The notes beneath the pieces were generated by a model. It saw only the letters and a list, made by a program, of their open reading frames with translations, was not told the origin of the DNA and did no database searches. From the NCBI GenBank assembly GCA_937862885.1, contig CALMEE010000122.1, forward strand, positions 93,691 through 157,690: a stretch of 64,000 nt of DNA. Direction: 5' to 3'. This document shows positions 16,134 through 24,808 of this stretch, one piece after another. A program made the position numbers and the translations under genes. How positions within the stretch are numbered: the stretch's first letter is position 1; each line of letters begins with the position of its first letter. The DNA comes from an uncultured Planctomycetaceae bacterium. GTDB taxonomy: Bacteria; Planctomycetota; Planctomycetia; Pirellulales; Pirellulaceae.

Positions 16134-18515
16134 ATGCAATTATTTGATCTGGAAGCTGCATGCGCCTTTGGGCTTGAGGCGGTCGTCAAACGCGAATTGA
16201 TCGAGCTTGGTTTTGATCCACATGTTTCGCAATCGGGGCGCGTTGCCTTTTCCGGCGATCTACGCGCAATTGCCAAGTGTAATTTATGGTTGCGAACTGC
16301 CGATCGCATCTTGGTTGTCGTGCAGAAATTTCCAGCAGCCGATTTTGACGCTCTGTTTGAAACAATCAAGAATATCGATTGGCACCAGTATTTACGCATT
16401 GATGCTAACTTCCCAGTGACTGCGCGAACCAAGGGTTCGCGATTAACAAGTCTCCCCGCAATACAGCGATCGGCCAAAAAGGCCATCGTCGAATCGTTGC
16501 GAAAAGGGGCGCAATACCAATTAACGGAAACTGGTCCGCTGTATAAAATCGATGTGGCTTTGCACAACGATCAAGCAACATTGACCATCGATACTACGGG
16601 ACCCAGCCTCCATAAACGCGGATATCGTAAACTAGCCGCTCGGGCACCAATTAAAGAAACCTTGGCTGCATCGTTGGTCTTACTGAGTTTTTGGAATCCG
16701 CAACGCCCCTTGTTGGATCCATTTTGTGGAAGTGGCACGATACCGATCGAAGCCGCCATGATCGGCTTGAGTATTGCCCCAGGGCTACAGCGCGATTTTG
16801 CTGCCCAAAATTGGTCGACGGTCCATGGCCAAATTTTCTCAGAAGAGCGAGCGATTGCATTGGCAGCGAGCCAGCAAACACGAAACGAGTTATCCGCGAC
16901 AGCCGATGCTCGGCACATTGTGGGGTTGGACATTGATGCTGAAGTCCTGAGTTTGGCACGTTACCATGCCAAATGCGCAGGAGTGGAACAATGGATTCAT
17001 TGGCAACAACGTCCCTTTGCTGAACTGCGCAGCAAACGAGAATTTGGCTGCTTGATCACGAATCCACCGTATGGTGAACGGCTCGATGACCAGCGAAATT
17101 GGATCTCCTTGTATCAGTCAATTCCTCAGGTACTTTCGCGTCTGCCGACTTGGTCACATTATTTGATCACCAACTTCCCCAAATTTGAACAAGTTATTCA
17201 AAAGAAAGCAGATCGACGTCGAAAGTTATACAACGGCCGGATCGAGTGTACGTATTACCAATTTCACGGTCCCCATCCCAACACGGGCACGGTTTCAACT
17301 AGCTCGTACGCTGCGGACAATGAACCTCATGACACACAGCATGGTGACGTGGTTGATCCAATGACGATGACCCAGGAACTCGCAGAGCACGGAACTCAAC
17401 GACCAAACCAAAAAGCAATAGACTTGGATCCGCTATCCCCAGAGCCGGTACACGTTTCCATGTCAGCTAACGGAAGAACTGAGTCGAACGAGGAACTGAC
17501 AACTGACCGGCTGACAAAATCTCCACACCGAGTCAGCACGCATCCTGTGTTTGGAGCGCTACCAGACAAAGCTTCTGAACAAGCGAACTTGTTTGCAGCG
17601 CGATTGAGCAAACGGGCTCGACACTTTCGCCGTTGGCCGACTCAGCGAGGAATCGGCTGTTTTCGATTATATGACCGGGATATCCCTGAGATCCCACTGG
17701 TTGTGGATCGGTACCAAGATTTCCTGCACATCACAGAATATGAACGGCCCAGCGATCGGGATTTGGGACAACAGGCAAGTTGGTTGGAATTAATGGCCAA
17801 AACGGCAGCCAAGGCGCTGAACATCGACCGAAAAAATGTATTTGTGAAGAGTCGCCAGCGTCAACGCGGAAATATTCAGTATGAAAAGATTGGAAATAGC
17901 CAACACCAAGTTATCGTCAATGAGGCTAATCTGAAGTTCTACGTCAATTTGGCCGACTTCGTTGATACGGGACTTTTTCTTGACCATCGGATTACGCGTT
18001 CGATGGTGCGTGCAGCCGCTGGCAACAAACGTTTTCTTAACCTGTTTGCGTATACCGGTTCCTTCAGTGTATACGCGGCAGCTGGAAACGCTAGTTCAAC
18101 GACGACGGTTGATTGGTCGAATACTTATCTCAATTGGGCCAAAGAAAATATGAAGTTGAATGGTTTTATCGGGTCAGAACATCAATTCGTACGGGAGGAT
18201 GCAACTACATTTGTCAATTCGTTACCTAAAATACCATTATTCGATCTGGCGGTCATCGATCCGCCGACGTTTTCTAACAGCAAGCGAATCGAGGATGGTG
18301 TGTGGGATACTCAAAGGTGCCATGCCGCGATGATTATCTCGGTGGCGGAGCGAATGCCGACAGGTTCGACGATCTATTTTTCCACGAACTATCGCCGATT
18401 CAAACTTGATGAGGAATCATTGCGTTCACTTCAGATTCGGGATATTAGCCGCCAAACAGTCCCTGAAGATTTCCGCAACAAACGTATCCATCGCTGTTGG
18501 CGTATTATAACGTAG
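16134..18515 (+). CDS. rlmL: Bifunctional 23S rRNA methyltransferase RlmKL
   Basis: A fusion of two SAM-dependent methyltransferases acting on 23S rRNA, in E. coli m2G2445 (N-terminal half) and m7G2069 (C-terminal half). Domains: an N-terminal FLD/THUMP RNA-binding region to about residue 155; an RlmL methyltransferase with DPFCGSGTIPIEAA near 195 and the catalytic NPPYGERL near 309; a linker at about 385-480; and an RlmK domain with FLNLFAYTGSFSVYAA near 637 and the catalytic DPPTFSNSKR near 708. At 793 residues it is about 90 longer than the 702-residue E. coli protein, mostly because of a Thr/Asp/Glu-rich linker that looks disordered. ATG 16134 starts directly at the homologous LFDLEAACAFGLE block. 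Confidence 0.95.
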   Translation: MQLFDLEAACAFGLEAVVKRELIELGFDPHVSQSGRVAFSGDLRAIAKCNLWLRTADRILVVVQKFPAADFDALFETIKNIDWHQYLRIDANFPVTARTKGSRLTSLPAIQRSAKKAIVESLRKGAQYQLTETGPLYKIDVALHNDQATLTIDTTGPSLHKRGYRKLAARAPIKETLAASLVLLSFWNPQRPLLDPFCGSGTIPIEAAMIGLSIAPGLQRDFAAQNWSTVHGQIFSEERAIALAASQQTRNELSATADARHIVGLDIDAEVLSLARYHAKCAGVEQWIHWQQRPFAELRSKREFGCLITNPPYGERLDDQRNWISLYQSIPQVLSRLPTWSHYLITNFPKFEQVIQKKADRRRKLYNGRIECTYYQFHGPHPNTGTVSTSSYAADNEPHDTQHGDVVDPMTMTQELAEHGTQRPNQKAIDLDPLSPEPVHVSMSANGRTESNEELTTDRLTKSPHRVSTHPVFGALPDKASEQANLFAARLSKRARHFRRWPTQRGIGCFRLYDRDIPEIPLVVDRYQDFLHITEYERPSDRDLGQQASWLELMAKTAAKALNIDRKNVFVKSRQRQRGNIQYEKIGNSQHQVIVNEANLKFYVNLADFVDTGLFLDHRITRSMVRAAAGNKRFLNLFAYTGSFSVYAAAGNASSTTTVDWSNTYLNWAKENMKLNGFIGSEHQFVREDATTFVNSLPKIPLFDLAVIDPPTFSNSKRIEDGVWDTQRCHAAMIISVAERMPTGSTIYFSTNYRRFKLDEESLRSLQIRDISRQTVPEDFRNKRIHRCWRIIT

Positions 18516-18580
18516 TCGACCTGATTCCGTTATTGAATGGTTGGTGACGGTAGATGAGTTTTGGGACGTCGGTTTTCAAA

Positions 18581-19432
18581 TCAAGATTTCATCGCCGTAC
18601 GATCTTTTCTCCATTGTCTGAAAACGAGTTGAGGAAAAACCCACGCATCTTTGGCGTAACGTTTGACAAGGCGTTTTGGTTCACTCAGCATACGATGCAG
18701 CCATTCAATACCCAGGCGCTGCATCCATACCGGGGCTCGTTTTTTCTCACCAGCTAAGAAGTCAATTGTAGCGCCGACACACAGAGCAACCTTGGCCTGA
18801 ACTCGTTCGCAGTGTTCCGCGATCCAGCATTCTTGTTTCGGAGCACCGAGGCCGATTACCACCAAATCGGGACGAACCTCCGCGATTTTGCTCAAGATAT
18901 TTTCGTTCTCAGATGGCTTGGTTTCGAATCCTAGCGGTGGACTATAGACCCCTACAATATCAACCTGAGCGAACCTTCGACCGATGTTTGCCGCAGCACG
19001 CAAACCGACGCCTGGTGCCGCGCCAAGCAGAAACACGCGCAGCCGTTCTTGTTGACTCAATGAAGAGAAGAGCAAAGGAACCAAGTCAGAACCTGGGACA
19101 CGCTCCGGGAGTTTTTTTCCCAATAATCTGGAGGCCCATACAACCGGATGGCCGTCCGCCAATACCAGGTCGGCCTTAGAGTAGGCACTGCTCAGCCTTT
19201 TGTTCGTTTGCAAAAGCACGGCATGGTCTACGTTAGGAGTCACGACAAATCTACAACCGCCTGGGACCATCTCTTGCCTAGCGAACATCCAACATTTGAT
19301 TTGAGCAATTGCCTGTTGCATGTTGACTCGATGAATTTTCATATTGAAAAGCGAGACAGTTGGTATCGCCTTCGATACTTCAGATATGGCGGTGGCCGAC
19401 ACTTTTGGAGCAGGGGACATCGTTGCTGGCAT
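18581..19432 (-). CDS. WecG/TagA/CpsF-family glycosyltransferase
   Basis: A 283-residue glycosyltransferase of the WecG/TagA/CpsF family (GT26), which adds a sugar such as N-acetylmannosamine or its uronic acid to a lipid-linked intermediate at the cytoplasmic face of the membrane during cell-surface polymer synthesis. Seen blocks are VTPNVDHAVLLQ, LVLADGHPVVWASRLLG (with the conserved Asp-Gly), RVPGSDLVP, FLLGAAPGV, LVVIGLGAPKQECWI, VGATIDFLAGEKKRAP and GIEWLHRMLSEPKRL. About 25 residues at the N-terminus precede the homologous part and may be a longer start than used in vivo. It is divergent from a polysaccharide deacetylase, suggesting a shared role in exopolysaccharide. Confidence 0.92.
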   Translation of the reverse strand: MPATMSPAPKVSATAISEVSKAIPTVSLFNMKIHRVNMQQAIAQIKCWMFARQEMVPGGCRFVVTPNVDHAVLLQTNKRLSSAYSKADLVLADGHPVVWASRLLGKKLPERVPGSDLVPLLFSSLSQQERLRVFLLGAAPGVGLRAAANIGRRFAQVDIVGVYSPPLGFETKPSENENILSKIAEVRPDLVVIGLGAPKQECWIAEHCERVQAKVALCVGATIDFLAGEKKRAPVWMQRLGIEWLHRMLSEPKRLVKRYAKDAWVFPQLVFRQWRKDRTAMKS

Positions 19433-19830
19433 TTAGTCTTTTCCTTGAGAATTCTTCGGACACGAAACTCTAGGTTTTTTCCACTTACTTCGCAGAATTG
19501 GTGAAAACTTGGGGAATTCAATCCATCGAAGTCGAGTGCGGTTGTAAGGTTTATGCACGCTGTTCCGTTATGGCACGTGCCAGTATTTGGCAAATGGCGA
19601 GAAGAGATTTGATCGAGTAGCGAGAATAACCAACACTAGGCAAGAGACGGCGTTTTGCATTTTCAAGCCGAATCGACCGCTCAAATTTGTAGCCATCAAG
19701 TAGCTCAGTTTCGAAACATGGCAACTCGTGAATTCTATTCAAGCGGCGATTTCAATATTTGGATCGTGACGTGAATCCCGATTGAACTCGCCAAAGGCAC
19801 ATTTGTGCATTCAATATCTCGGTACCGCAG
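19433..19830. other. Intergenic region between divergent carbohydrate genes
   Basis: About 400 bases between divergent genes. Besides short non-gene-like frames it holds the 12-base perfect palindrome TGGCACGTGCCA at 19571-19582 (separate entry). Both promoters should be here. Confidence 0.4.
19571..19582. promoter_or_regulatory. 12-bp perfect palindrome, candidate operator
   Basis: TGGCACGTGCCA is a perfect dyad in the middle of the divergent region between the WecG-type transferase and the polysaccharide deacetylase. It could be an operator for a dimeric regulator. It shares TGGCAC with a sigma-54 -24 box, but no GC element follows at the right spacing in either direction. Confidence 0.25.
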
Positions 19831-20700
19831 ATGATCGACTACCAATCAATATTCATTGATGCCTATCGATGGGCGACCATGCCATTGCGTACCGCCTATT
19901 CGCGAAAAGCCGCCAAAGATCGTCTCGTGCCGATCGGTTTGCTCTTCTACCATCGAATTTCGAATGAATGGCCCAACGCATGGACGATGAGCGAGCTCGA
20001 TTTTGAACGGCAAATTGACTGGCTGTCCGCGAATTTTGAGTTGATATCGCTTGAAGAGACGCAAAAGCGAATCACCGTGACTGGTAATGATACGCCTGCG
20101 ATCAGTATCACGTTTGACGACGGTTACGCCGACAACTGTCGACGGGCAATCCCAATGTTATTGGAGCGAAGTATCCCATTTACGTACTTTGTTACTCTCG
20201 ACAACTTGGTAAAGGGTACACCTTTTCAACATGACGTCGACCTGGGCAGGCCACTTTGGCCAAATTCAATCGAAACCATCAAAGTGATGGCTCAGGCTGG
20301 CGTCGAAATTGGATCACATACGCGAACGCATCGCGACTTAGGCACCATTCACGATGAAGAAGTCCTGTTCGATGAAGTGGTAGTTGCGACGAGAGAACTG
20401 GAAGAATTAATTGGAAAGAGAATTCGGTATTTCGCATTCCCTTTCGGCCGAGAAATCAATTTGAATCAACGCGTCTTTGCGATGGCGCAAGAACATGGTT
20501 TTGAGGGGGTGTGCTCCACAATTCATGAATGGAATTCAATCGGTGGAGACGCATTCCATCTAAAAAGATTTCACGGTGATCCAAATTTCGCACGCTTAAG
20601 AAATTGGCTCACATTCGACCCGCGTTTGCGTTGTTCGACTGGCGCGACAGAATTGCGATCTTCCGATCTCGCAAATCCCGCGTCTAACTCCGGCTCTTAG
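19831..20700 (+). CDS. Polysaccharide deacetylase (NodB-homology domain)
   Basis: A 289-residue carbohydrate esterase family 4 protein, metal-dependent, removing N- or O-acetyl groups from polysaccharides. The NodB motif 1 SITFDDGYADN lies near residues 92-102, with the catalytic and metal-binding Asp pair. Motif 2 GSHTRTHRDL (His-x-x-x-His metal ligands) is near 168-177, and AFPFGR near 205 is the motif 3 region. No signal peptide is clear: the N-terminus YQSIFIDAYRWATMPLRTAY is amphipathic rather than a signal sequence, so the protein may be cytoplasmic or exported unusually. The next gene, a GT4 glycosyltransferase, is on the same strand 197 bases on. Likely surface-polysaccharide context. 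Confidence 0.92.
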   Translation: MIDYQSIFIDAYRWATMPLRTAYSRKAAKDRLVPIGLLFYHRISNEWPNAWTMSELDFERQIDWLSANFELISLEETQKRITVTGNDTPAISITFDDGYADNCRRAIPMLLERSIPFTYFVTLDNLVKGTPFQHDVDLGRPLWPNSIETIKVMAQAGVEIGSHTRTHRDLGTIHDEEVLFDEVVVATRELEELIGKRIRYFAFPFGREINLNQRVFAMAQEHGFEGVCSTIHEWNSIGGDAFHLKRFHGDPNFARLRNWLTFDPRLRCSTGATELRSSDLANPASNSGS

Positions 20701-20897
20701 TGTCCGGCAGAACATTGTTGGGAAAGTTCATCTTACAATGCAACCAAAAACCGAATCGATGCCAGTTGTCCGATCGTGGCCCAGGAGCTGAAAACCACAA
20801 TCAGGAAAGTAGAATTCGTTCCCAAGTTTCATTCACCACGTAGTACACGAAGGACAGGCATTGTTCGTTGTGTTCACATCGAACCATTTCAATCGTC

Positions 20898-22127
20898 ATG
20901 ACTAGAGAAATACAAGATCGTCCCCCGTTGCGTTGTATGTTTGTGATTACAAGCATGCCGGTCGGGGGCGCAGAGACGTTGTTGGTGAATCTGGTTCGAC
21001 GGCTGGACCGGGATCGGATCGAACCGATGATTTGCTGTTTGAAAGAGCCTGGCGAACTTGGGGAACGGATCAAACATGACGTGCCTTTGTTTTCTCATAT
21101 GATCTCGCATCGATACGACGTTCACGTGATTCGACGTCTGCAGCGACTGTTCAAAGACCATCGAATTGATTGTGTGATTACTGTTGGCGCTGGGGACAAA
21201 ATGTTCTGGGGGCGTTTGGCAGCTAAGTACGCTAAGGTTCCCGTAATTCTCTCAGCGTTGCACTCCACCGGCTGGCCAGACGGCGTTGGGCGCCTCAATC
21301 GTTGTTTGACTTCAATAACGGATGGTTTTATTGCAGTTGCCGATGATCATCAGAGATTCCTAATCGATCACGAGCGGTTTCCCAGCGACAAGGTCTTCCT
21401 CATCCCAAATGGAATTGATAACGACGTCTTCATGTTCAACACTACAGCCCGACAGGAATGGCGAACTAGACTCGGCATTGATTCGGCTGACCCCGTCGTT
21501 GGCATCGTGGCTGCTTTACGTCCGGAAAAGAATCATGAACTTTTCATGCGTTTGGCTGCAAGTACATCTGCACATTTCCCGCAGGCGCACTTCTTGATCA
21601 TTGGCGATGGCCCACGGCGAGCAGACTTGCAGCATCTGGCGTCAGCGACCAATTGCGCGAATAATATTCACTTTCTCGGATCATGTTCGGATATACCGGG
21701 AATCTTGTCTGCACTGGATCTGTTTGCCTTGACGAGTCACAACGAAGCGAGTCCAGTGTCCATACTTGAGGCGATGTCGTGTGCCAGACCAGTTGTCGCG
21801 CCAAACGTAGGCTCGATTCGACAGGCAGTCTTGCATGAAAAGACCGGATACCTTTACGATCCTCGCGATGAAAATGCGGCATTGCAAGGATGGCTTACAT
21901 GCCTCGCGAACCAAGGCCTGCGCGAGCAATTGGGAGCGGCGGGCCGAGAACATGTCTCCGCCTATGGTTCGCTCCACTCAATGACGGAGGGATATATGCG
22001 GCTGATTGAGCGATTGCATTCAAAAAAGACCGAACGCAAGTCGAACCAACGCTACCAAGCGAATTCCGGTGCGACCTTTGCAAAACATGCTATGAACAGC
22101 GCAGAAAATCTGAATGATTACCGTTGA
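20898..22127 (+). CDS. Glycosyltransferase family 4 (GT-B fold)
   Basis: A 409-residue retaining glycosyltransferase with two Rossmann-like halves. The N-terminal half begins CMFVITSMPVGGAETLLVNL (the GGAE motif of GT4 enzymes). The C-terminal GT1-type half contains PNGIDNDVF, VGIVAALRPEKNHELFM, FLGSCSDIPGIL and the nucleotide-sugar binding E-x7-E pattern in SHNEASPVSILEAMSCARP. ATG 20898 is preferred over a TTG at 20868. It probably builds exopolysaccharide or glycolipid together with the upstream deacetylase. The gene converges with fabF, 36 bases apart. Donor and acceptor cannot be read from the sequence. Confidence 0.92.
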   Translation: MTREIQDRPPLRCMFVITSMPVGGAETLLVNLVRRLDRDRIEPMICCLKEPGELGERIKHDVPLFSHMISHRYDVHVIRRLQRLFKDHRIDCVITVGAGDKMFWGRLAAKYAKVPVILSALHSTGWPDGVGRLNRCLTSITDGFIAVADDHQRFLIDHERFPSDKVFLIPNGIDNDVFMFNTTARQEWRTRLGIDSADPVVGIVAALRPEKNHELFMRLAASTSAHFPQAHFLIIGDGPRRADLQHLASATNCANNIHFLGSCSDIPGILSALDLFALTSHNEASPVSILEAMSCARPVVAPNVGSIRQAVLHEKTGYLYDPRDENAALQGWLTCLANQGLREQLGAAGREHVSAYGSLHSMTEGYMRLIERLHSKKTERKSNQRYQANSGATFAKHAMNSAENLNDYR

Positions 22128-22163
22128 GGCAGTTGCTTCGCTCTAGCTACCGCGCACGGCTGC

Positions 22164-23402
22164 CTATCTAAGCTTTCCGACGACGATGGAAGCGTTGTGA
22201 CCTCCAAAACCGAAACTATTGCTCATGCAAAAGTTCAGCTCCCGTTCCTGTGCAGTATTCGGCGTGTAGTTCAGGTCACATTGCGGGTCTGGATTGTGCA
22301 GATTAATGGTTGGCGGGACCAATCCTTGATTCATTGCGCAGATGCTGATGATCAACTCCAGACCACCACTGGCCCCTAACGTATGCCCGAGTTGGCTCTT
22401 AGTGCTACTGATCGAGAGTTTTCGTGCGTGGTTTCCAAAAACAGATTTGACCGCGTTGGTTTCGGCGACATCACCGAGTGGAGTACTCGTGCCGTGGGCG
22501 TTGATGTAGTCGATTTGATCGGCGTTTAATTTCGCATCGCGCAGAGCAAGTTCCATTGCTCGAGCCGCGCCGGTTCCATTCTCATCTGGCTGAGTAATAT
22601 GACCTGCGTCGCCGCTTGTGCCATAACCTAGAATTTCAGCGTAAATCTTCGCGCCGCGCTTCTTGGCATGCTCGTATTCTTCAAAGATTACGATTCCCGC
22701 CCCTTCGCTAAAGACAAATCCATCTCGGTCCACGTCGAAGGGCCTGCTCGCGCCACGCGGGTCATCATTGCGCGAACTTAGGGCACGCATGTTTTGGAAA
22801 GCGCTCAAACCCATGCGGGTCATCGCGGCTTCAGTTCCTCCAGTAATCAGACAATCCGCGTCTCCTGATCGAATCAGATTCAGCGAATCACCCATCGCAT
22901 TAGTGGCACTGGCGCAAGCCGTGGCGACCGTGTAATTGGTGCCGCGAATTCCGTACTTGATCGAAATATTTGAGCCGGCAGCGTTCAACATCAACTTCGG
23001 GATTGTCAGCGGCGATACTTTATCCGGCCCTTTAGTGATAAGCCGAGTCAGTTGCTGCTCGATGGTTGAGAGGCCGCCAATCCCGGAACCCAAAACGACG
23101 CCGCAAAGAAATGAATCTTCTTTGTTGAAGTCAATTCCCGAATCATCGACTGCATCGGTTCCCGCAACCAATGCAAATTGGGTAAAGCGATCGATGCGTT
23201 TCAGTTCCTTGGCGTCGATGTACGAAGCGGGATCCCAATCGTAAATGTCTCCACCAAAGCGTACGTCAAAGTCAGAGACATCAAACAACTTGATCTCATG
23301 GATTCCACTCTCGCCAGCGGCCACTTTTCTCCAGCACTCGTCGACGCTGCATGACAACGAAGTCACGATTCCCATGCCCGTAACAACTACACGCCGACTC
23401 AT
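22164..23402 (-). CDS. fabF: 3-oxoacyl-[acyl-carrier-protein] synthase II
   Basis: Condensing enzyme (KAS II) of type II fatty acid synthesis, 412 residues, elongating acyl-ACP with malonyl-ACP in the cytoplasm. The Cys-His-His triad is complete: C163 in ATACASATNAM, H303 in NAHGTSTPLGD and H340 in TKSQLGHTLGA. The C-terminal NSFGFGGHNAS is the usual nucleophile-elbow Phe region. Start ATG directly begins SRRVVVTGMG, the family N-terminus. It is last in the reverse-strand order fabD, fabG, acpP, fabF, 21 bases after acpP, so those two are almost surely cotranscribed. Confidence 0.96.
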   Translation of the reverse strand: MSRRVVVTGMGIVTSLSCSVDECWRKVAAGESGIHEIKLFDVSDFDVRFGGDIYDWDPASYIDAKELKRIDRFTQFALVAGTDAVDDSGIDFNKEDSFLCGVVLGSGIGGLSTIEQQLTRLITKGPDKVSPLTIPKLMLNAAGSNISIKYGIRGTNYTVATACASATNAMGDSLNLIRSGDADCLITGGTEAAMTRMGLSAFQNMRALSSRNDDPRGASRPFDVDRDGFVFSEGAGIVIFEEYEHAKKRGAKIYAEILGYGTSGDAGHITQPDENGTGAARAMELALRDAKLNADQIDYINAHGTSTPLGDVAETNAVKSVFGNHARKLSISSTKSQLGHTLGASGGLELIISICAMNQGLVPPTINLHNPDPQCDLNYTPNTAQERELNFCMSNSFGFGGHNASIVVGKLR

Positions 23403-23423
23403 AGAGTAATTCCTTGGTCAGTT

Positions 23424-23666
23424 TCAGCTATTTGCAGTCGCGCTTTCAATGTGATCGACAGCCTGACCGACAGTTTGGATATTCTCGGCAACGTCGTCGG
23501 GAATGTTGATATCGAACTCTTCTTCCAACTCCATCACCAGTTCTACCTGATCCAACGAGTCGGCACCCAAGTCGTTTACGAACGAAGATTCACGAGTAAT
23601 TTTTTCTTTTTCTACACCGAGTTGCTCGGCGACGATGTCAATCACACGCTCCAAAACACTGGCCAT
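23424..23666 (-). CDS. acpP: Acyl carrier protein
   Basis: An 80-residue acyl carrier protein. The 4'-phosphopantetheine attachment Ser is S37 in [12 protein letters not shown], in the canonical DSL motif, followed by the acidic helix [13 protein letters not shown]. It carries the growing acyl chain between FabD, FabG and FabF, whose genes flank it. Translation is probably strong: a near-perfect AAGGAGG ribosome site lies about ten bases upstream of the ATG. About 317 bases separate it from fabG, so acpP-fabF likely has its own promoter as well as any read-through. Confidence 0.97.
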   Translation of the reverse strand: MASVLERVIDIVAEQLGVEKEKITRESSFVNDLGADSLDQVELVMELEEEFDINIPDDVAENIQTVGQAVDHIESATANS

Positions 23667-23983
23667 GCTTCATCGTCCTCCTTAATAAAATTGTTAATTG
23701 ATTGTAAATTCAATCCTTCACTACACTTAACTTTTTCGGAAGGTTGATGTCCTATCGACCACCCCTTCGAGCGACTCGCTAATGGCGCGTATCCCCCGAA
23801 AAAAATTTATAAGCAAAATCCAAGCTACCAATATCTAGAGCCTGGTATTTCTTTGCAAGCCACGTTCAACCCGTTCCTACCAAGGCAAAAGCCGCAAGTG
23901 CAACAAGATAGATGATAAATGGCGGTTAGGTCAAGGCAGTATTGGTACGAAAACTGGTGTGAAACACTGAAAAATTTGACATT
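23667..23983. other. Intergenic region upstream of acpP
   Basis: About 317 bases between fabG and acpP on the reverse strand, unusually long within a fab cluster. Apart from the AAGGAGG ribosome site at the acpP end no gene is seen. A TATAAA-like element occurs about 140 bases before acpP on the reverse strand, but a matching -35 at proper spacing was not evident. Confidence 0.4.
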
Positions 23984-24742
23984 TTAGCCGGTCATTCCAC
24001 CATCGACGATCAATACTTGGCCCGTTACATAACTGGCGGCCGGACTGGCCAAAAACAGGACGCAGGCTGCGACATCCTCGGCGGTTCCCAACCTATTCGC
24101 GGGAATTCGTTTCGTTACTTCGCTCAGAATGGAATCCCCCAGAGCCTTTGTCATATCGCTTTCTATAAATCCGGGAGCAACGGCATTCACCGTAATTTTG
24201 CGTTTCGCTAGTTCTTTGCTCAAGCTCCTCGTCATGCCAATCAACCCCGCCTTGGAAGCCGAGTAATTTGTCTGTCCAGCGTTTCCAATTATACCCGAGA
24301 CGCTAGACATATTGATAATTCGCCCATATCGACTGCTCAGCATGTGACGCGCGGCAGCCCGAGCAAATAGGAAACTTCCGCGTAAGTTCGTGTTGATCAC
24401 CGCATCCCACTGTTCATCGGTCATCCTCAGCATCAACGTGTCTTGCGTGATACCTGCATTGTTCACCAAAATGTCAATCTTGCCCCAATCTTCAGCGATT
24501 TTGTCAACTAATTGATCGACACTTTCGCGTTGAGCAACATCGCACGTAAATGCTTCACCCGTCCCACCTTGAGCTGTAATCGTCGATATCGTGTCCGCCA
24601 GCTTTTCGGCATTCCGCGCGATACATGCGACTCGGGCACCATTCAAGGCCAGACTAATGGCAACTTGCCGACCAAGGCCCTGCGAGGCCCCAGTTACAAT
24701 TGCCGTTTGACCCCGTAAATCAGCCTGAAGTGCTTGACTCAT
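23984..24742 (-). CDS. fabG: 3-oxoacyl-[acyl-carrier-protein] reductase
   Basis: NADPH-dependent short-chain dehydrogenase reducing 3-oxoacyl-ACP, 252 residues from the ATG at 24742. The frame extends to 24799, but the extra 19 residues are outside the family, and a GGA lies seven bases before the chosen ATG. The cofactor motif TGASQGLGRQVA is near residues 15-26, NNAG near 91, and the catalytic Ser-Tyr-Lys set in NMSSVSG and TNYSASKAG. The C-terminus SYVTGQVLIVDGGMTG is typical of FabG. It lies directly downstream of fabD (66-base gap), supporting the fatty-acid role over other short-chain dehydrogenases. Confidence 0.95.
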   Translation of the reverse strand: MSQALQADLRGQTAIVTGASQGLGRQVAISLALNGARVACIARNAEKLADTISTITAQGGTGEAFTCDVAQRESVDQLVDKIAEDWGKIDILVNNAGITQDTLMLRMTDEQWDAVINTNLRGSFLFARAAARHMLSSRYGRIINMSSVSGIIGNAGQTNYSASKAGLIGMTRSLSKELAKRKITVNAVAPGFIESDMTKALGDSILSEVTKRIPANRLGTAEDVAACVLFLASPAASYVTGQVLIVDGGMTG

Positions 24743-24808
24743 ATTCATTCCAAATAGAAATCGAATTATCGCCCGGCTAATCACCGAGCTTCCCAACATA
24801 TTAACGGC

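Noticed and set aside
19571..19601. Sigma-54 promoter suggested by TGGCAC
   Set aside because: No GC or TTGC element at the required 12-bp offset in either direction, so only a palindrome is reported.
22128..22163. Terminator hairpin between the GT4 and fabF genes (AGGCAG/CTGCCT)
   Set aside because: The loop is 27 bases and no T-run follows on either strand.
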